Part shown: positions 55,225 through 63,365 of the stretch, one piece after another | Layout: every line of letters begins with the position of its first letter | Numbering within the stretch: position 1 is the stretch's first letter | Origin: Gordonia polyisoprenivorans NBRC 16320 = JCM 10675 | GTDB taxonomy: Bacteria; Actinomycetota; Actinomycetes; Mycobacteriales; Mycobacteriaceae | Reading direction: 5' to 3' | Assembly (NCBI RefSeq): GCF_000241325.1 | Contig: NZ_BAEI01000010.1 | Location: forward strand, 21,547 to 85,546 | Length of the DNA stretch: 64,000 nt | Program-made: the position numbers and the translations under genes | The notes under the pieces: generated by a model | Databases searched by the model: none | What the model was told of the DNA's origin: nothing | Seen by the model: the letters and a program-made list of their open reading frames with translations, nothing else

Positions 55225-56031
55225 TCAGCACGGCGACAATCGGTGTGGCGCGGTGACCGGAATCGTCAGATTCCATTTCTGGAGTGCGGGCTCGACGTAG
55301 GCGATCGTGTTGTCGCGGTCAGCGGGGCCGTCGTGCAGGATGCCGACCGCGCACACGCTCTGGTCGGGGTTCACGACGAACACCGCTGATCCCGAGTCGC
55401 CGACGACGGCATACCCACCCCAGTGGAGGCTTCGCGTGTTGGCGTCGAGGAGCGGACCGCACGTCAGGCCCGCGCGTGCGCCGGCCATGCAGACCGGTGT
55501 TCCCCGAGGCAGTGTGGCCACTTCCCGGGGTGTCATGACGCCGGCGATCGGGTGACCGTCGATGGTGGTGACCCATTGTGCTGCAGTCGCAGTCGGCGGT
55601 AGGAATGCGGCCGCGGCGTCGAGCATGGTGCCGTCGGCCAGGGTGTCGTCCTCGTGTAGTTCGTAGGGGCTGAGGGGCAGGCGACCCGTTTCGGACGAAT
55701 CGGTGTACAGCCACGTGGGTTGACCCAGTCCGCTTACGCAGTGCCCGGCCGTCAGGTTGCCGCGGCTGCCCGTCGACGAGGTGACCGGCCAGCCGAGGGT
55801 GCATTGCGACGCTGGACCGGATGCCGTCGCGTCGACGATCGTGACGCCCGGCCGATACGTGTGGTCGGTCGTCGGGGTAAAGGGGACCGGATGTCCGCCG
55901 TCGCTGTCGGGCAACGTGACGAAGCGGGTGGTGATCGGCCGTGGGTCGGATGTGGCTGCCGCCCCACCGCATGCGGCGACGAACAAGAAGGGCAGCACCG
56001 CCGCCGGAATCGCCCACCGCAGCCGGGTCAT
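55225..56031 (-). CDS. Secreted trypsin-like serine protease lipoprotein
   Basis: A 268-residue chymotrypsin-fold protease. ATG 56031 opens a signal peptide ending in the lipobox LFVAAC (Cys21). The catalytic His97 is in NLTAGHCVS, an Asp probably in MLDAAAAF, and Ser213 in VVGDSGSAV. Four further Cys residues fit two disulfides. The frame stays open upstream through the tRNA-Phe and tRNA-Asp genes; that extension is spurious. Relatives are secreted proteases of unknown target in mycolata. Confidence 0.87.
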   Translation of the reverse strand: MTRLRWAIPAAVLPFLFVAACGGAAATSDPRPITTRFVTLPDSDGGHPVPFTPTTDHTYRPGVTIVDATASGPASQCTLGWPVTSSTGSRGNLTAGHCVSGLGQPTWLYTDSSETGRLPLSPYELHEDDTLADGTMLDAAAAFLPPTATAAQWVTTIDGHPIAGVMTPREVATLPRGTPVCMAGARAGLTCGPLLDANTRSLHWGGYAVVGDSGSAVFVVNPDQSVCAVGILHDGPADRDNTIAYVEPALQKWNLTIPVTAPHRLSPC

Positions 56032-56190
56032 ACGCGGCAGAGTAGCGATCCTGGCTGTGTGTTTCCTGCCGACGCGATCGGGTGCCACCGGCAACGTCGG
56101 ACGAAAAAAGATTTCGGCACAACATGATTCGTCGTGGCGGGCACTGTCGGACACGTCGGAGATCGCATGGAGTTCATGCTTGCTCTGCAC

Positions 56191-56228
56191 CCAAAAACAA
56201 AGAAAACCACCTTCGAGAGGTGGTTTTC
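56191..56228 (-). terminator. Rho-independent terminator of the leftward tRNA cluster
   Basis: GAAAACCACCT (56202-56212) and AGGTGGTTTTC (56218-56228) form an 11-bp stem with a 5-nt loop. On the minus strand it is followed by a U-rich run (complement of 56191-56201). It begins just after tRNA-Phe. Confidence 0.85.
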
Positions 56229-56232
56229 CAGG

Positions 56233-56306
56233 TGGCCAGGGCCGGGATCGAACCGGCGACCTTCCGCTTTTCAGGCGGACGCTCGTACCAACTGAGCTAC
56301 CTGGCC
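56233..56306 (-). tRNA. tRNA-Phe (GAA)
   Basis: A 74-nt cloverleaf read leftward. The acceptor stem is GGCCAGG/CCTGGCC, the anticodon loop CTGAAAA has anticodon GAA, and the T arm contains GGTTCGATCCC. Terminal CCA is not encoded in full (CCT follows the discriminator A). It is last of the Glu-Asp-Phe group. Confidence 0.95.
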
Positions 56307-56335
56307 GGAAGGTTCGGTACGAACACCGAGACCTT

Positions 56336-56412
56336 TGGCGACCCTGACGGGACTCGAACCCGCGACCTCCGCCGTGACAGGGCGGCGCGCTAACCAACTG
56401 CGCCACAGGGCC
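56336..56412 (-). tRNA. tRNA-Asp (GTC)
   Basis: A 77-nt cloverleaf including an encoded CCA end (56336-56338). The acceptor stem is GGCCCTG/CAGGGTC, the anticodon loop CTGTCAC has anticodon GTC, and the T arm contains GGTTCGAGTCCC. Confidence 0.95.
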
Positions 56413-56446
56413 TTGTTCAGTTATCTGTTCACCGAGGCGAACAGCG

Positions 56447-56519
56447 TACCCCCTACGGGATTCGAACCCGCGCTACCGCCTTGAAAGGGCGGCGTCCTAG
56501 GCCGCTAGACGAAGGGGGC
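56447..56519 (-). tRNA. tRNA-Glu (TTC)
   Basis: A 73-nt cloverleaf. The acceptor stem is GCCCCCT/AGGGGGT, the anticodon loop CTTTCAA has anticodon TTC, and the T arm contains GGTTCGAATCCC. CCA is not encoded. It is first of the leftward group. Confidence 0.95.
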
Positions 56520-56557
56520 CGGTTTCCGTTCGGGAGGGCTCCGTTGGGAGCCGACTC

Positions 56558-56563
56558 AGATTA
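56558..56563 (-). promoter_or_regulatory. Likely -10 of the leftward tRNA cluster
   Basis: TAATCT on the minus strand lies 38 nt before tRNA-Glu. A possible -35 (TTTGTG) is 19 nt upstream. The surrounding DNA is AT-richer than the neighbours. Confidence 0.4.
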
Positions 56564-56699
56564 GGACACCGCGCGCGGAAAACACAAATCGCCACGTCAA
56601 AGGTATTTTCTTGGGTTCGACACGCGAAGCGGACACCGCCTGTCCGCGACCCGTTCGGCGCGAGGTAAACTCGCTTCCGCCCTCGGCGCCGAGGGTAAC

Positions 56700-56772
56700 G
56701 CCCCTATAGCTCAGTTGGTAGAGCTACGGACTTTTAATCCGCAGGTCGTAGGTTCGAGCCCTACTGGGGGCA
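56700..56772 (+). tRNA. tRNA-Lys (TTT)
   Basis: A 73-nt cloverleaf read rightward. The acceptor stem is GCCCCTA/TGGGGGC, the anticodon loop CTTTTAA has anticodon TTT, and the T arm contains GGTTCGAGCCC. CCA is not fully encoded. A -10-like TAAACT lies at 56666-56671. The DNA beyond it differs in composition and content, so its 3' end is a candidate integration site. Confidence 0.95.
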
Positions 56773-56776
56773 CCGC

Positions 56777-56800
56777 AAACCGCCTGGTCACGGGCGGTTT
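56777..56800 (+). terminator. Terminator after tRNA-Lys
   Basis: AAACCGCC (56777-56784) pairs with GGCGGTTT (56793-56800) around an 8-nt loop and is followed by TGCTCGTTCTT. Confidence 0.65.
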
Positions 56801-56894
56801 TGCTCGTTCTTAAGGGGAAGGTCCAGGCTGCGGATTCACCCTGCTGAACCGAATGCCACGGGACTTGTCGGTAGTGCATGAGACCCTCGGCAGC

Positions 56895-57593
56895 ATGGAC
56901 TACGGAAACGTTGCCGCCTGGGCCGGTGTCTCGTTGACAGCGCTCGCGCTCCTTCGCGCCGCACTCCAGGACGCATGGTTTGGATTGGGGAGGAAGCGCG
57001 CGGCCGCGTTACGAGCGGCGCATCTCGCTGAGGCTGCGCCTCCCGAACGCAAAGACAGGTTTGAACGCGACGCGATATCCAAATTTCGCGAGCTAGAGTC
57101 ACTTCTGTTTGTCGATACTCGCCTGGTGACGAAACGCCAGTGGCAATATCTCACTGCGGCAGCGCTCGTTTCGCTCGTCGGAGGCAGGCTCTCTATGGCG
57201 CTAGCTTGGTATGCGACGATTCCAGCCACTGTAGTGTGGTATGTACTGGCCCTGGCGCTCTTTATTATTGGAATCTCGTACGGCGGGATACGGAAGACGC
57301 TCCGCGATCTAGCGCTTGGAGCACGAGACAACGACGGTGTGGTGAGGGCGCCGGGAGTCAAATGGTGGCGTGTTCCAGCGTTGTACCTCTTCGACTCCGA
57401 GCGAGTTCGACGCGAGTGCAAGCCAACTGGCTCTTTCGCTAGTCGGGAGATCAACGACTCGTACCAACGAATTGCAGATGCGGCGTGGTCGATGGCATGG
57501 CGACGAGTTCTACGGGGAAGAGTAGAAAGGGCTACCGACGATTTGCCATCGTCCACTTCTGTGCTGGGCTCGCCGCAGCCACATGATGGCTGA
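56895..57593 (+). CDS. Orphan membrane protein at the start of the island
   Basis: I do not recognise this 232-residue protein. ATG 56895 (MDYGNVAAW) is preferred over the longer frame from 56853, though no clear ribosome site is visible. Hydrophobic segments lie at about 8-25 and as a pair at about 83-99 and 103-122 (TIPATVVWYVLALALFIIGISY). A charged helical stretch (LAEAAPPERKDRFERDAISKFRELES) separates the first from the pair. The C-terminal half is polar and Arg-rich. Codon choice is less GC-biased than in the genes to the left, which supports acquisition by transfer. Confidence 0.6.
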   Translation: MDYGNVAAWAGVSLTALALLRAALQDAWFGLGRKRAAALRAAHLAEAAPPERKDRFERDAISKFRELESLLFVDTRLVTKRQWQYLTAAALVSLVGGRLSMALAWYATIPATVVWYVLALALFIIGISYGGIRKTLRDLALGARDNDGVVRAPGVKWWRVPALYLFDSERVRRECKPTGSFASREINDSYQRIADAAWSMAWRRVLRGRVERATDDLPSSTSVLGSPQPHDG

Positions 57594-57909
57594 GGTGGGT
57601 GCGCTTTCCGCCTCCGGTTTCGGAGACTTAGTCGGAGTCGACGTTCCTCAATAGTGATCAGGACTGCCGCAGGCCGACTAGAGTGTGCCCTTGGCACCTC
57701 GGCATTGCGAGCTATAGCGGCGAGCGGAAAACAGGCGCCGTACTGCTTTCGCTCGTCGAGGGTGGGCGGCAATCGGAGGAGACACGACGATACTCGTCAC
57801 TCCGTTGGAGCTTGCTGCTTACCGTTGGGCGAAAGTTCATCTGTTTCTGTTCCACGGCGAAGCAACCCGAGCACAGCTACTCGAGGAGCTGGATGCCAAC
57901 CTGCGATAG
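57594..57909. other. Island region without a clear gene
   Basis: Several short frames are open on both strands but none has a recognisable protein pattern or good start. The sequence is mixed in codon character and probably consists of decayed mobile-element DNA ahead of the coupling-protein remnant. Confidence 0.4.
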
Positions 57910-58720
57910 ATGTGCACTCACTGCATGAACGGAACGCCGACGGTGTGGCGTGTTCACGAACCTCCACGGCCCCGTAAGATCGCCGAACTCGACCTGTGGA
58001 CACTGTTCACCGCCCACCCCGGCCAGGAACCCACGCTTTACCTGATGACTCAAGAAGGTGCCGAATCGTCGGGGCCGATCGTCGCCGCGATGGTCGACCA
58101 GGTGTTCAAGCTCGCCGACCTCGCCTCCTCCGCACACGGTGGTCGCCTGGAGCCGCCGATGACCGTGGTCCTCGACGAGGCCGCCAACATCTGCCGGATC
58201 GACGACCTCCCGGCGAAGGCGTCGCACCTGGGTAGCAAGGTCGTGCTCGTCGACGGATCTTGCAGTCGTATCAGCAGGGGATGGGTGTGTGGGGCCGGGA
58301 ACGGATGGGCGCACTGTGGAGTGCCTCAACCTGCCGGATCATCGGCGCCGGCCTCCAAGAAGCGACAGACACCCGAATGGTGTCGAATCTGATAGGCACA
58401 CACGAAGTGTGGAAGACCAGCTACAGCAGCGGACCGGGCGGCAACACACGCTCGCGCCAACTCATCCGCGAACCCATCATGCCGCTTGAAGAGGTCGCGG
58501 CGATGGACCGATCCCACGCCCTGCTCATCCGGCAATGGTCACGGCCGGCGCTGATGGAGCTGATGCCCTGGTACCTCGAGGACGAGGCCACCGACATCTC
58601 GACCTACCAGAAGACCGCGACCGAGCAAGTCCGTCGATCCGCAGTCAGCGACTCGGAGAGAACGCGCTCGGTAAACACCTCGCCACCCACATCGCCGACA
58701 CCGAGACGCAGCGACGAGCG
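57910..58720 (+). pseudogene. Remnant of a type IV coupling protein (TraD/TraG/VirD4-like)
   Basis: The fragment keeps the C-terminal half of a conjugative coupling ATPase. It contains LWTLFTAHPGQEPTLYLMTQEG, then the Walker-B-like TVVLDEAANICRIDDLPAKASHLGSK in one frame (to about 58250). The sequel continues in another frame (from about 58260) as LQSYQQGMGVWGRERMGALWSAST...IIGAGL and ends LMELMPWYLEDEATDI. A further shift near 58650 moves the last part (GENALGKHLATHIADTETQ) into a third frame. The N-terminal half with Walker A is absent. The gene is therefore truncated with at least two frameshifts and cannot function, but it identifies the island as a former conjugative or mobilisable element. 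Confidence 0.8.
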
Positions 58721-58872
58721 AGGACGACCCGACGACGACACTGCTGGCCCAGCTCGAAGGTCTGCGCCGGCAAGTACGTACCCTCACCGAACACCTCGGC
58801 CGCCATGACATCGCGCTCGACGCACTTGAAGACGGGCTCGCGGCCGCCGCGCCACCTGATTCGGCCGCAGGG

Positions 58873-59295
58873 TTGCAGCCACCCCAACAACCCGCCGACA
58901 CCTCGTCGGCAGCGGCCACCACTGCCGGTGACGGTCTGACTCCTGATCTGAGCGTGCTGCGAGAGTGGGTCGACCGCAACGTCAGTCAATGGTGCGAGCG
59001 GCAAATCTCCCTCGTCACCGGACGCCCCGGAGTTCGGTGGTGCGCCCAATGGGATCAGCACCCCGAAGCGATCACCCGCCTGTGGGTCTGCCGAGCGTTT
59101 CAGCTCGAAGCCGTCAAAGAAGGGCGGGCCGCGGTGTCGGTGTATCTGCGTGATCACTTCGACCATCACCTGTCCGTCCTGACCAGCGCGACCGGCCCGT
59201 TTCGCTGCTGCACCCCGGACAAACACGAACTACCCCGATCCGGACACCCCCGGTACCTGCCCAGCGACCCCACCCGCCTGCGAGCCGTCGGATAG
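58873..59295 (+). CDS. DUF4913 domain protein (probably start-damaged)
   Basis: A 140-residue ORF from TTG 58873 encodes a DUF4913 domain, a family found on actinobacterial conjugative elements next to coupling proteins: LREWVDRNVSQWCERQ, RWCAQWDQHPEAITRLWVCRAFQLEA and LRDHFDHHLSVL. The same frame upstream, back to about 58714, encodes a convincing helical N-terminus (SEDDPTTTLLAQLEGLRRQV...) but has ACG where an ATG would be expected. So either the start codon was lost or a shorter product is made. The function of the family is unknown; the context suggests a role in transfer. Confidence 0.6.
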   Translation: MQPPQQPADTSSAAATTAGDGLTPDLSVLREWVDRNVSQWCERQISLVTGRPGVRWCAQWDQHPEAITRLWVCRAFQLEAVKEGRAAVSVYLRDHFDHHLSVLTSATGPFRCCTPDKHELPRSGHPRYLPSDPTRLRAVG

Positions 59296-59595
59296 GGACC
59301 GGCCCCGTGACCCGTCACGGACGCAGAACCACTCCCACCCGCTGCGCCGTGACGCGTGGTGGGCGGGCCCGCACGAGTCATCCCAGCGACTCCCGGGCCC
59401 GCCCCCACAACCCGAAAAACCCAGTCCCACAACCCGACAGGACACCACCATGAGTACCCGAACCGCCCGCGACACTGACCGCCTCACCACAGCGCACAAG
59501 GATCTCCCGGCGACGGCGTGGCGCCAAGCGGGGATGTCGGTGCTGAGTGGAAGAATCGACGCGAGATCCAAGGCGGATCGACGCTGGGAGCCACA
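59296..59595. other. Junction between transfer remnant and defence pair
   Basis: A G/C-rich stretch with dyads is followed by a short ORF from ATG 59450 (AGGA ahead). Its first 28 residues (MSTRTARDTDRL, TTAHKDLPATAWRQAG) look like the beginning of a mobile-element protein that stops making sense after about 59530. This suggests the TIR-Shedu cassette truncated an older gene. The promoter of the TIR gene should lie here, but I see no strong -10/-35 pair. Confidence 0.35.
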
Positions 59596-60612
59596 ATGGA
59601 CAAGCAGGGCCGGGTCAAACTGGTACTCGCGATCGCACATAAGATCGACGATCGGGATGAATTGCCGTGGGATCACGCGAACATCATTCTGAGGACGTAT
59701 GGCGTCGCAGAACTTGATGACGATTCATGGGGACCGACCACCGCCGAGACAATTGACACCGCGACCGATGAGCAACTCCTTGAGCTCGCCCAACACTTCG
59801 GACTGGAGCTTCCGAGCGAAGCGCCAGCGGCGGTAGTCACCGCCATCGCGACCAGTACGCAACCTCTATTCATGTTCGCGTCCCACCTGGCGATGCATCG
59901 CGTGCTCGTCCACGAAGTGGCTGAGGCACTCGCCGCCTTTGGAATCAAGCTCTTCGTAGCGCACGATTCGATCACCGTGGATACCGAGTGGCATAGCGAG
60001 ATCGAAAGCGCGCTCGATCGGGCGGACGCGGGCCTCGTTTTCCTTCATCGAGGATTCAAGGAAAGCTCGTGGTGCGACCAAGAGGTCGGTTGGCTACTCG
60101 GCCGCCACGTGCCAGTGATGGCGCTTCGGTTCGACGCTGACCCCTACGGCCCGTTGGGCAAGCATCAGGCCCAGACCGCCGGTAATCTGCCTCCGGAGGC
60201 CATCGCCAGCTCCACCTTGGGACGGATAGCGAGCAAGCCTGAACTCCAGCGCGGATTCGGCGCTTCACTCGTCGACGCCATGGCCGCGTCACCGAGATTC
60301 GCGGTCACGGACTCGATCTGGCTCTACCTCCGAGAGCTGCGGTCACTCGATTCGAGCCAGTGCGCTCGACTGCTGCAGGCATGCAAGGACAACACTCAGA
60401 TCAATTGGGCGAACTCGGCCCTCGACGGAGGCACGCCCTATCCTCGTGCAATCGTCGCGTTCCTGAGGCAGCAGCCCGGCGGCGGCGTGATCACTGCGGA
60501 CATCGACGCCTACGAGGTCTACTTGCAGCAGCTTGAGGACGAGAGGAACGTACGCTCGCGAGGAGTCGCCTCGCCGCCACCGACTGCCAATGCCGGATCG
60601 CCCTGGCCGTGA
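59596..60612 (+). CDS. TIR-domain protein, probable NADase effector
   Basis: ATG 59596 follows GGGAG and gives 338 residues. The N-terminal 85 residues are helical and unassigned (KLVLAIAHKIDDRDELPWDH, ATDEQLLELAQHFGLEL). A TIR domain follows at about 90-205: LFMFASHLAMHRVLVHEVAEALAAFGIKLFVAHDSI, then ESALDRADAGLVFLHRGFKESSWCDQEVGWLLGR, where Glu163 in WCDQE is the expected NAD-cleaving residue. The C-terminal 130 residues form an unassigned helical region with SIWLYLRELRSLDSSQ. Bacterial TIR proteins in defence deplete NAD+ or make cyclic ADP-ribose signals after infection is sensed. The next gene, 16 nt on, is a Shedu-type nuclease, so the pair probably works together. Confidence 0.82.
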   Translation: MDKQGRVKLVLAIAHKIDDRDELPWDHANIILRTYGVAELDDDSWGPTTAETIDTATDEQLLELAQHFGLELPSEAPAAVVTAIATSTQPLFMFASHLAMHRVLVHEVAEALAAFGIKLFVAHDSITVDTEWHSEIESALDRADAGLVFLHRGFKESSWCDQEVGWLLGRHVPVMALRFDADPYGPLGKHQAQTAGNLPPEAIASSTLGRIASKPELQRGFGASLVDAMAASPRFAVTDSIWLYLRELRSLDSSQCARLLQACKDNTQINWANSALDGGTPYPRAIVAFLRQQPGGGVITADIDAYEVYLQQLEDERNVRSRGVASPPPTANAGSPWP

Positions 60613-60628
60613 GTAGCGGGGACTTGGT

Positions 60629-61678
60629 GTGAGTATCGAAGAGTACAAGGCCGGCCTTCGCCGCTGGGTTCGCAATTCAGCACGCCCGGGAATCATTCGT
60701 CATGAGGGCATGGAACTCAAGACACGCGGCAGGTCGTTCAAGTCCGTCACTATGCACTACTTCGGCAGCGACCGGGAGGCTCCGTCGGGTCGGAAGCTTG
60801 AGTTCCAAGAGGTCCCAGCGAAGGAGATGGATTTCGGATACGACTTCAATAATCCGACGAAGACCTTTTCCCTCGCTAACGATGAGGTTGATGTCCTTCG
60901 AAAGTTCTTGAACGGCATGTTCGCCGACGAGGGCTACTACGTCCGGACAGACAGTAAGGACTTGGCGAAGGTGCTGGCTGAGCGTCTTCAGCCAGGCGAC
61001 GAGGGTGAGTCCGCTCTCGCCGATCTACTGGAATCCATCGGAGGGGACGAGGATCTCGTACGGGCCGTGGCGAAGTCGAACCAGGCGGGCCACTTGGCCG
61101 GCCTGATCGACCAGGAACGCCGGCGGGCCGCACTCGAAGAACTCGAACAGCTTGCCCGCACCCCGTGGACGAGCGAGGGCGAGTTCCAGAAGCTGATCCA
61201 AGACAATCCATGGATCTTCGGCGGGCGGTACGTCGGGGTCACGCAGCGTCGCAGCCTAACGGTCCTGGACCAGTTGGATGTGCCCCTGATCAACACCGAC
61301 GGTTCGATCCACATAGTGGAACTCAAAACAGCTTGTCTACCAAGGCTATTCAGGATGCATAGGAATCACTGGATCGTCGGCAACGATGTGCACGAGGCCG
61401 TATCGCAGGCAGAGAATTACCTTCACCAGCTCGATACCCATGCCGCGAACATCAAGATGACGCTCAAACTGGAAGTCCAGCGAGCCTTCGCAACTGTCGT
61501 TGTCGGCCATACCGAGCACTGCACCGCCGAGGGCCTCACCGAAGAGGACGCGTCCCTGGCGCTGCGTATCTACAACAGCCATCTCTCACGAGTACGGGTC
61601 ATGACATACGACCAGCTCATCTCCAACGCCAAGAATGCAATGACGCTTGGCATCTCAGGGTCAGGCGATGGCGTGTGA
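60629..61678 (+). CDS. Shedu-type nuclease (SduA C-terminal / DUF4263 protein)
   Basis: A 349-residue protein with a C-terminal DUF4263 domain, the nuclease domain of the Shedu anti-phage/anti-plasmid system. The PD-(D/E)xK core is readable: Glu185 in EGEFQKLIQDNPWIFGG, Asp217 in DQLDVPL, and the ELK pair (Glu231, Lys233) in GSIHIVELKTA, followed by helices with QAENYL and VVVGHTE. The first 170 residues are a separate N-terminal region (EEYKAGLRRWVRNSARPG..., ESALADLLESIGGDEDLVRAV), where Shedu proteins vary and sense the trigger. Classical Shedu is a single gene; here it follows a TIR gene by 16 nt. The IS256 element has inserted over its stop codon, but the 10-bp duplication preserves the TGA. 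Confidence 0.85.
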   Translation: MSIEEYKAGLRRWVRNSARPGIIRHEGMELKTRGRSFKSVTMHYFGSDREAPSGRKLEFQEVPAKEMDFGYDFNNPTKTFSLANDEVDVLRKFLNGMFADEGYYVRTDSKDLAKVLAERLQPGDEGESALADLLESIGGDEDLVRAVAKSNQAGHLAGLIDQERRRAALEELEQLARTPWTSEGEFQKLIQDNPWIFGGRYVGVTQRRSLTVLDQLDVPLINTDGSIHIVELKTACLPRLFRMHRNHWIVGNDVHEAVSQAENYLHQLDTHAANIKMTLKLEVQRAFATVVVGHTEHCTAEGLTEEDASLALRIYNSHLSRVRVMTYDQLISNAKNAMTLGISGSGDGV

Positions 61679-61710
61679 CAGAGGAATGATCAAGACCTGT
61701 GGATTTGGGA

Positions 61711-61788
61711 GGGCGTGCCTTCCCGCAGAATGATCCCGGTAGTCACTTGATCAAGTCAGCGTGGCAGCGCTGGCGGAAAGGCACGCCC
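61711..61788. repeat. Subterminal inverted repeat before the transposase
   Basis: GGGCGTGCCTTCCCGC (61711-61726) and GCGGAAAGGCACGCCC (61773-61788) pair at 15 of 16 positions, enclosing a 12-bp palindrome ACTTGATCAAGT (61745-61756). The right arm abuts the GTG start at 61790. The hairpin may limit transposase translation or bind the transposase. Confidence 0.6.
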
Positions 61789-61789
61789 T

Positions 61790-63067
61790 GTGTCGCTTAC
61801 GGTAGTCAACAACGATGATGGTTCCAACCCGGCCGGCGAGAGCCGCTCGGTGCTCGATGAGATCGTGCGTGACGGCGCTCGGCAGATGCTCGCCGCCGCG
61901 TTGCGGGCAGAAGTGGCCGCCTACATCGACCAATTCGCCGACCAGCTCGACGAGAACGGGCACCGCCTCGTGGTGCGCAACGGGTACCACCATGAGCGCG
62001 AGGTGATGACCGCCGCCGGCGCGGTCACCGTAAGTGCACCGCGGGTCAACGACAAACGTGTCGATGCTGATACGGGTGAACGCGAACGCTTTTCGTCGAA
62101 GATTCTCCCGGCGTGGGCGCGTAAGAGCCCGGAGATCTCCGCGGTGCTGCCGCTGCTGTATCTGCATGGACTGTCCTCGGGCGATTTCGGGCCCGCCCTG
62201 GAACAGTTCCTCGGTTCCGGTGCCGGTTTGTCGGCGGCCACGATCACCCGGCTGACCGCGCAGTGGCAGAAAGAAGCTGCCGCGTTCGCCGACCGCGACA
62301 TCACCGCTGATTACGTCTACATGTGGATCGACGGTATCCATCTCAAGGTGCGTCTCGAGCAGGAGAAACTGTGCCTGCTGGTGATGATCGGGGTGCGCGC
62401 CGACGGCCGCAAAGAGTTGATTGCACTCGCTGACGGGTATCGAGAATCGGCCGAGTCGTGGGCTGATCTGCTGCGCTCGTGCAAGCGCCGTGGGATGGCT
62501 GCCCCCACGTTAGCGGTCGGGGACGGCGCGCTCGGGTTCTGGGCGGCGGTCCGGGAGGTGTTCCCCGAGGCACGTGAGCAACGCTGCTGGTTTCACAAGC
62601 AGGCCAATGTGCTTGCCGCTCTGCCGAAATCAGCGCACCCGAACGCTATCAAGGCGATGCAGGAGATCTACAACGCCGAAGACGAAGCCCACGCCCGCGC
62701 CGCAGCGCAACAGTTCGAGAAGATGTACGGAGCAAAGTACCCAAAAGCGGTTGCCAAGATCATCGATGACCTCGACGTGTTACTCGAGTTCTACCGCTAT
62801 CCGGCCGAGCACTGGGTGCACTTGCGGACCACCAACCCGATCGAGTCCACCTTCGCGACCGTCCGGTTGCGCACGAAAGTCACCAAAGGCCCCGGGTCAC
62901 GAGCTGCCGGATTGGCGATGGCCTACAAGCTGATCGAGGCTGCTCAATCTAAGTGGCGCGCGGTCAACGCGCCACATTTAGTGAAGCTCGTCCGCGACGG
63001 TGCCACCTTCACCAAGGGGAAACTCGTCGAACCCGACACTACCTCAGACACCGAGGACGCCGCCTGA
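61790..63067 (+). CDS. IS256-family (mutator-type) transposase
   Basis: A 425-residue DDE transposase. The catalytic residues are Asp181 in YMWIDGIHLKV, Asp245 in AVGDGALGFW and Glu352 in TTNPIESTFATVRLRT; the CWFHK motif (around 266-270) and the C-terminal TKGPGSRAAGLAM also identify the family. Full length with no frameshift, so the element may be active. The GTG start at 61790 has GGAAAGG upstream but is partly enclosed in a subterminal hairpin. Confidence 0.93.
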   Translation: MSLTVVNNDDGSNPAGESRSVLDEIVRDGARQMLAAALRAEVAAYIDQFADQLDENGHRLVVRNGYHHEREVMTAAGAVTVSAPRVNDKRVDADTGERERFSSKILPAWARKSPEISAVLPLLYLHGLSSGDFGPALEQFLGSGAGLSAATITRLTAQWQKEAAAFADRDITADYVYMWIDGIHLKVRLEQEKLCLLVMIGVRADGRKELIALADGYRESAESWADLLRSCKRRGMAAPTLAVGDGALGFWAAVREVFPEAREQRCWFHKQANVLAALPKSAHPNAIKAMQEIYNAEDEAHARAAAQQFEKMYGAKYPKAVAKIIDDLDVLLEFYRYPAEHWVHLRTTNPIESTFATVRLRTKVTKGPGSRAAGLAMAYKLIEAAQSKWRAVNAPHLVKLVRDGATFTKGKLVEPDTTSDTEDAA

Positions 63068-63365
63068 AACCACGTCATGCACAAGCTTGCGAAGATGTCA
63101 GGACGAATGAACGAAGGTCGCCCCACCCCGGCGGTGTGGATAATCACGATTATCCCATATTCATCCGTACACCGTTGTCTAGCAGCGTGTTACGTGACCA
63201 AGTGTGTGACAGTGACGAAACAGAGTGAGTGCAGCACAGCATTCGATGAGACGCTGACCGAATCCGCAGCAGATGGTCAGGTCGGCGACGCTACCGGCGG
63301 CGCGGCACGAAGGTAGACGCGCACCATCCCCGGGTACGATCTGCAGGTCGAGTCGACAGACACTC
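63068..63365. other. Non-coding interior of the IS element
   Basis: Between the transposase and the VOC gene I find no convincing ORF. A frame from 63077 is open for 79 codons but has poor coding character and no ribosome site. The sequence is less GC-rich (for example AATCACGATTATCCC near 63143) and may once have been the original right end of the IS. Confidence 0.4.

Noticed and set aside
56032..56406. N-terminal extension of the serine protease through the tRNA genes
   Set aside because: The frame is only open by chance across tRNA-Phe and tRNA-Asp. The lipoprotein signal at 56031 is the true start.
61711..61788. Inner inverted repeat as the true end of the IS
   Set aside because: Both arms lie on the same side of the transposase. 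The outer 17-bp identical repeats with a flanking 10-bp duplication define the ends better.
63077..63316. 79-codon ORF after the transposase
   Set aside because: No ribosome site, no domain, and mixed codon use. Treated as non-coding interior of the IS.
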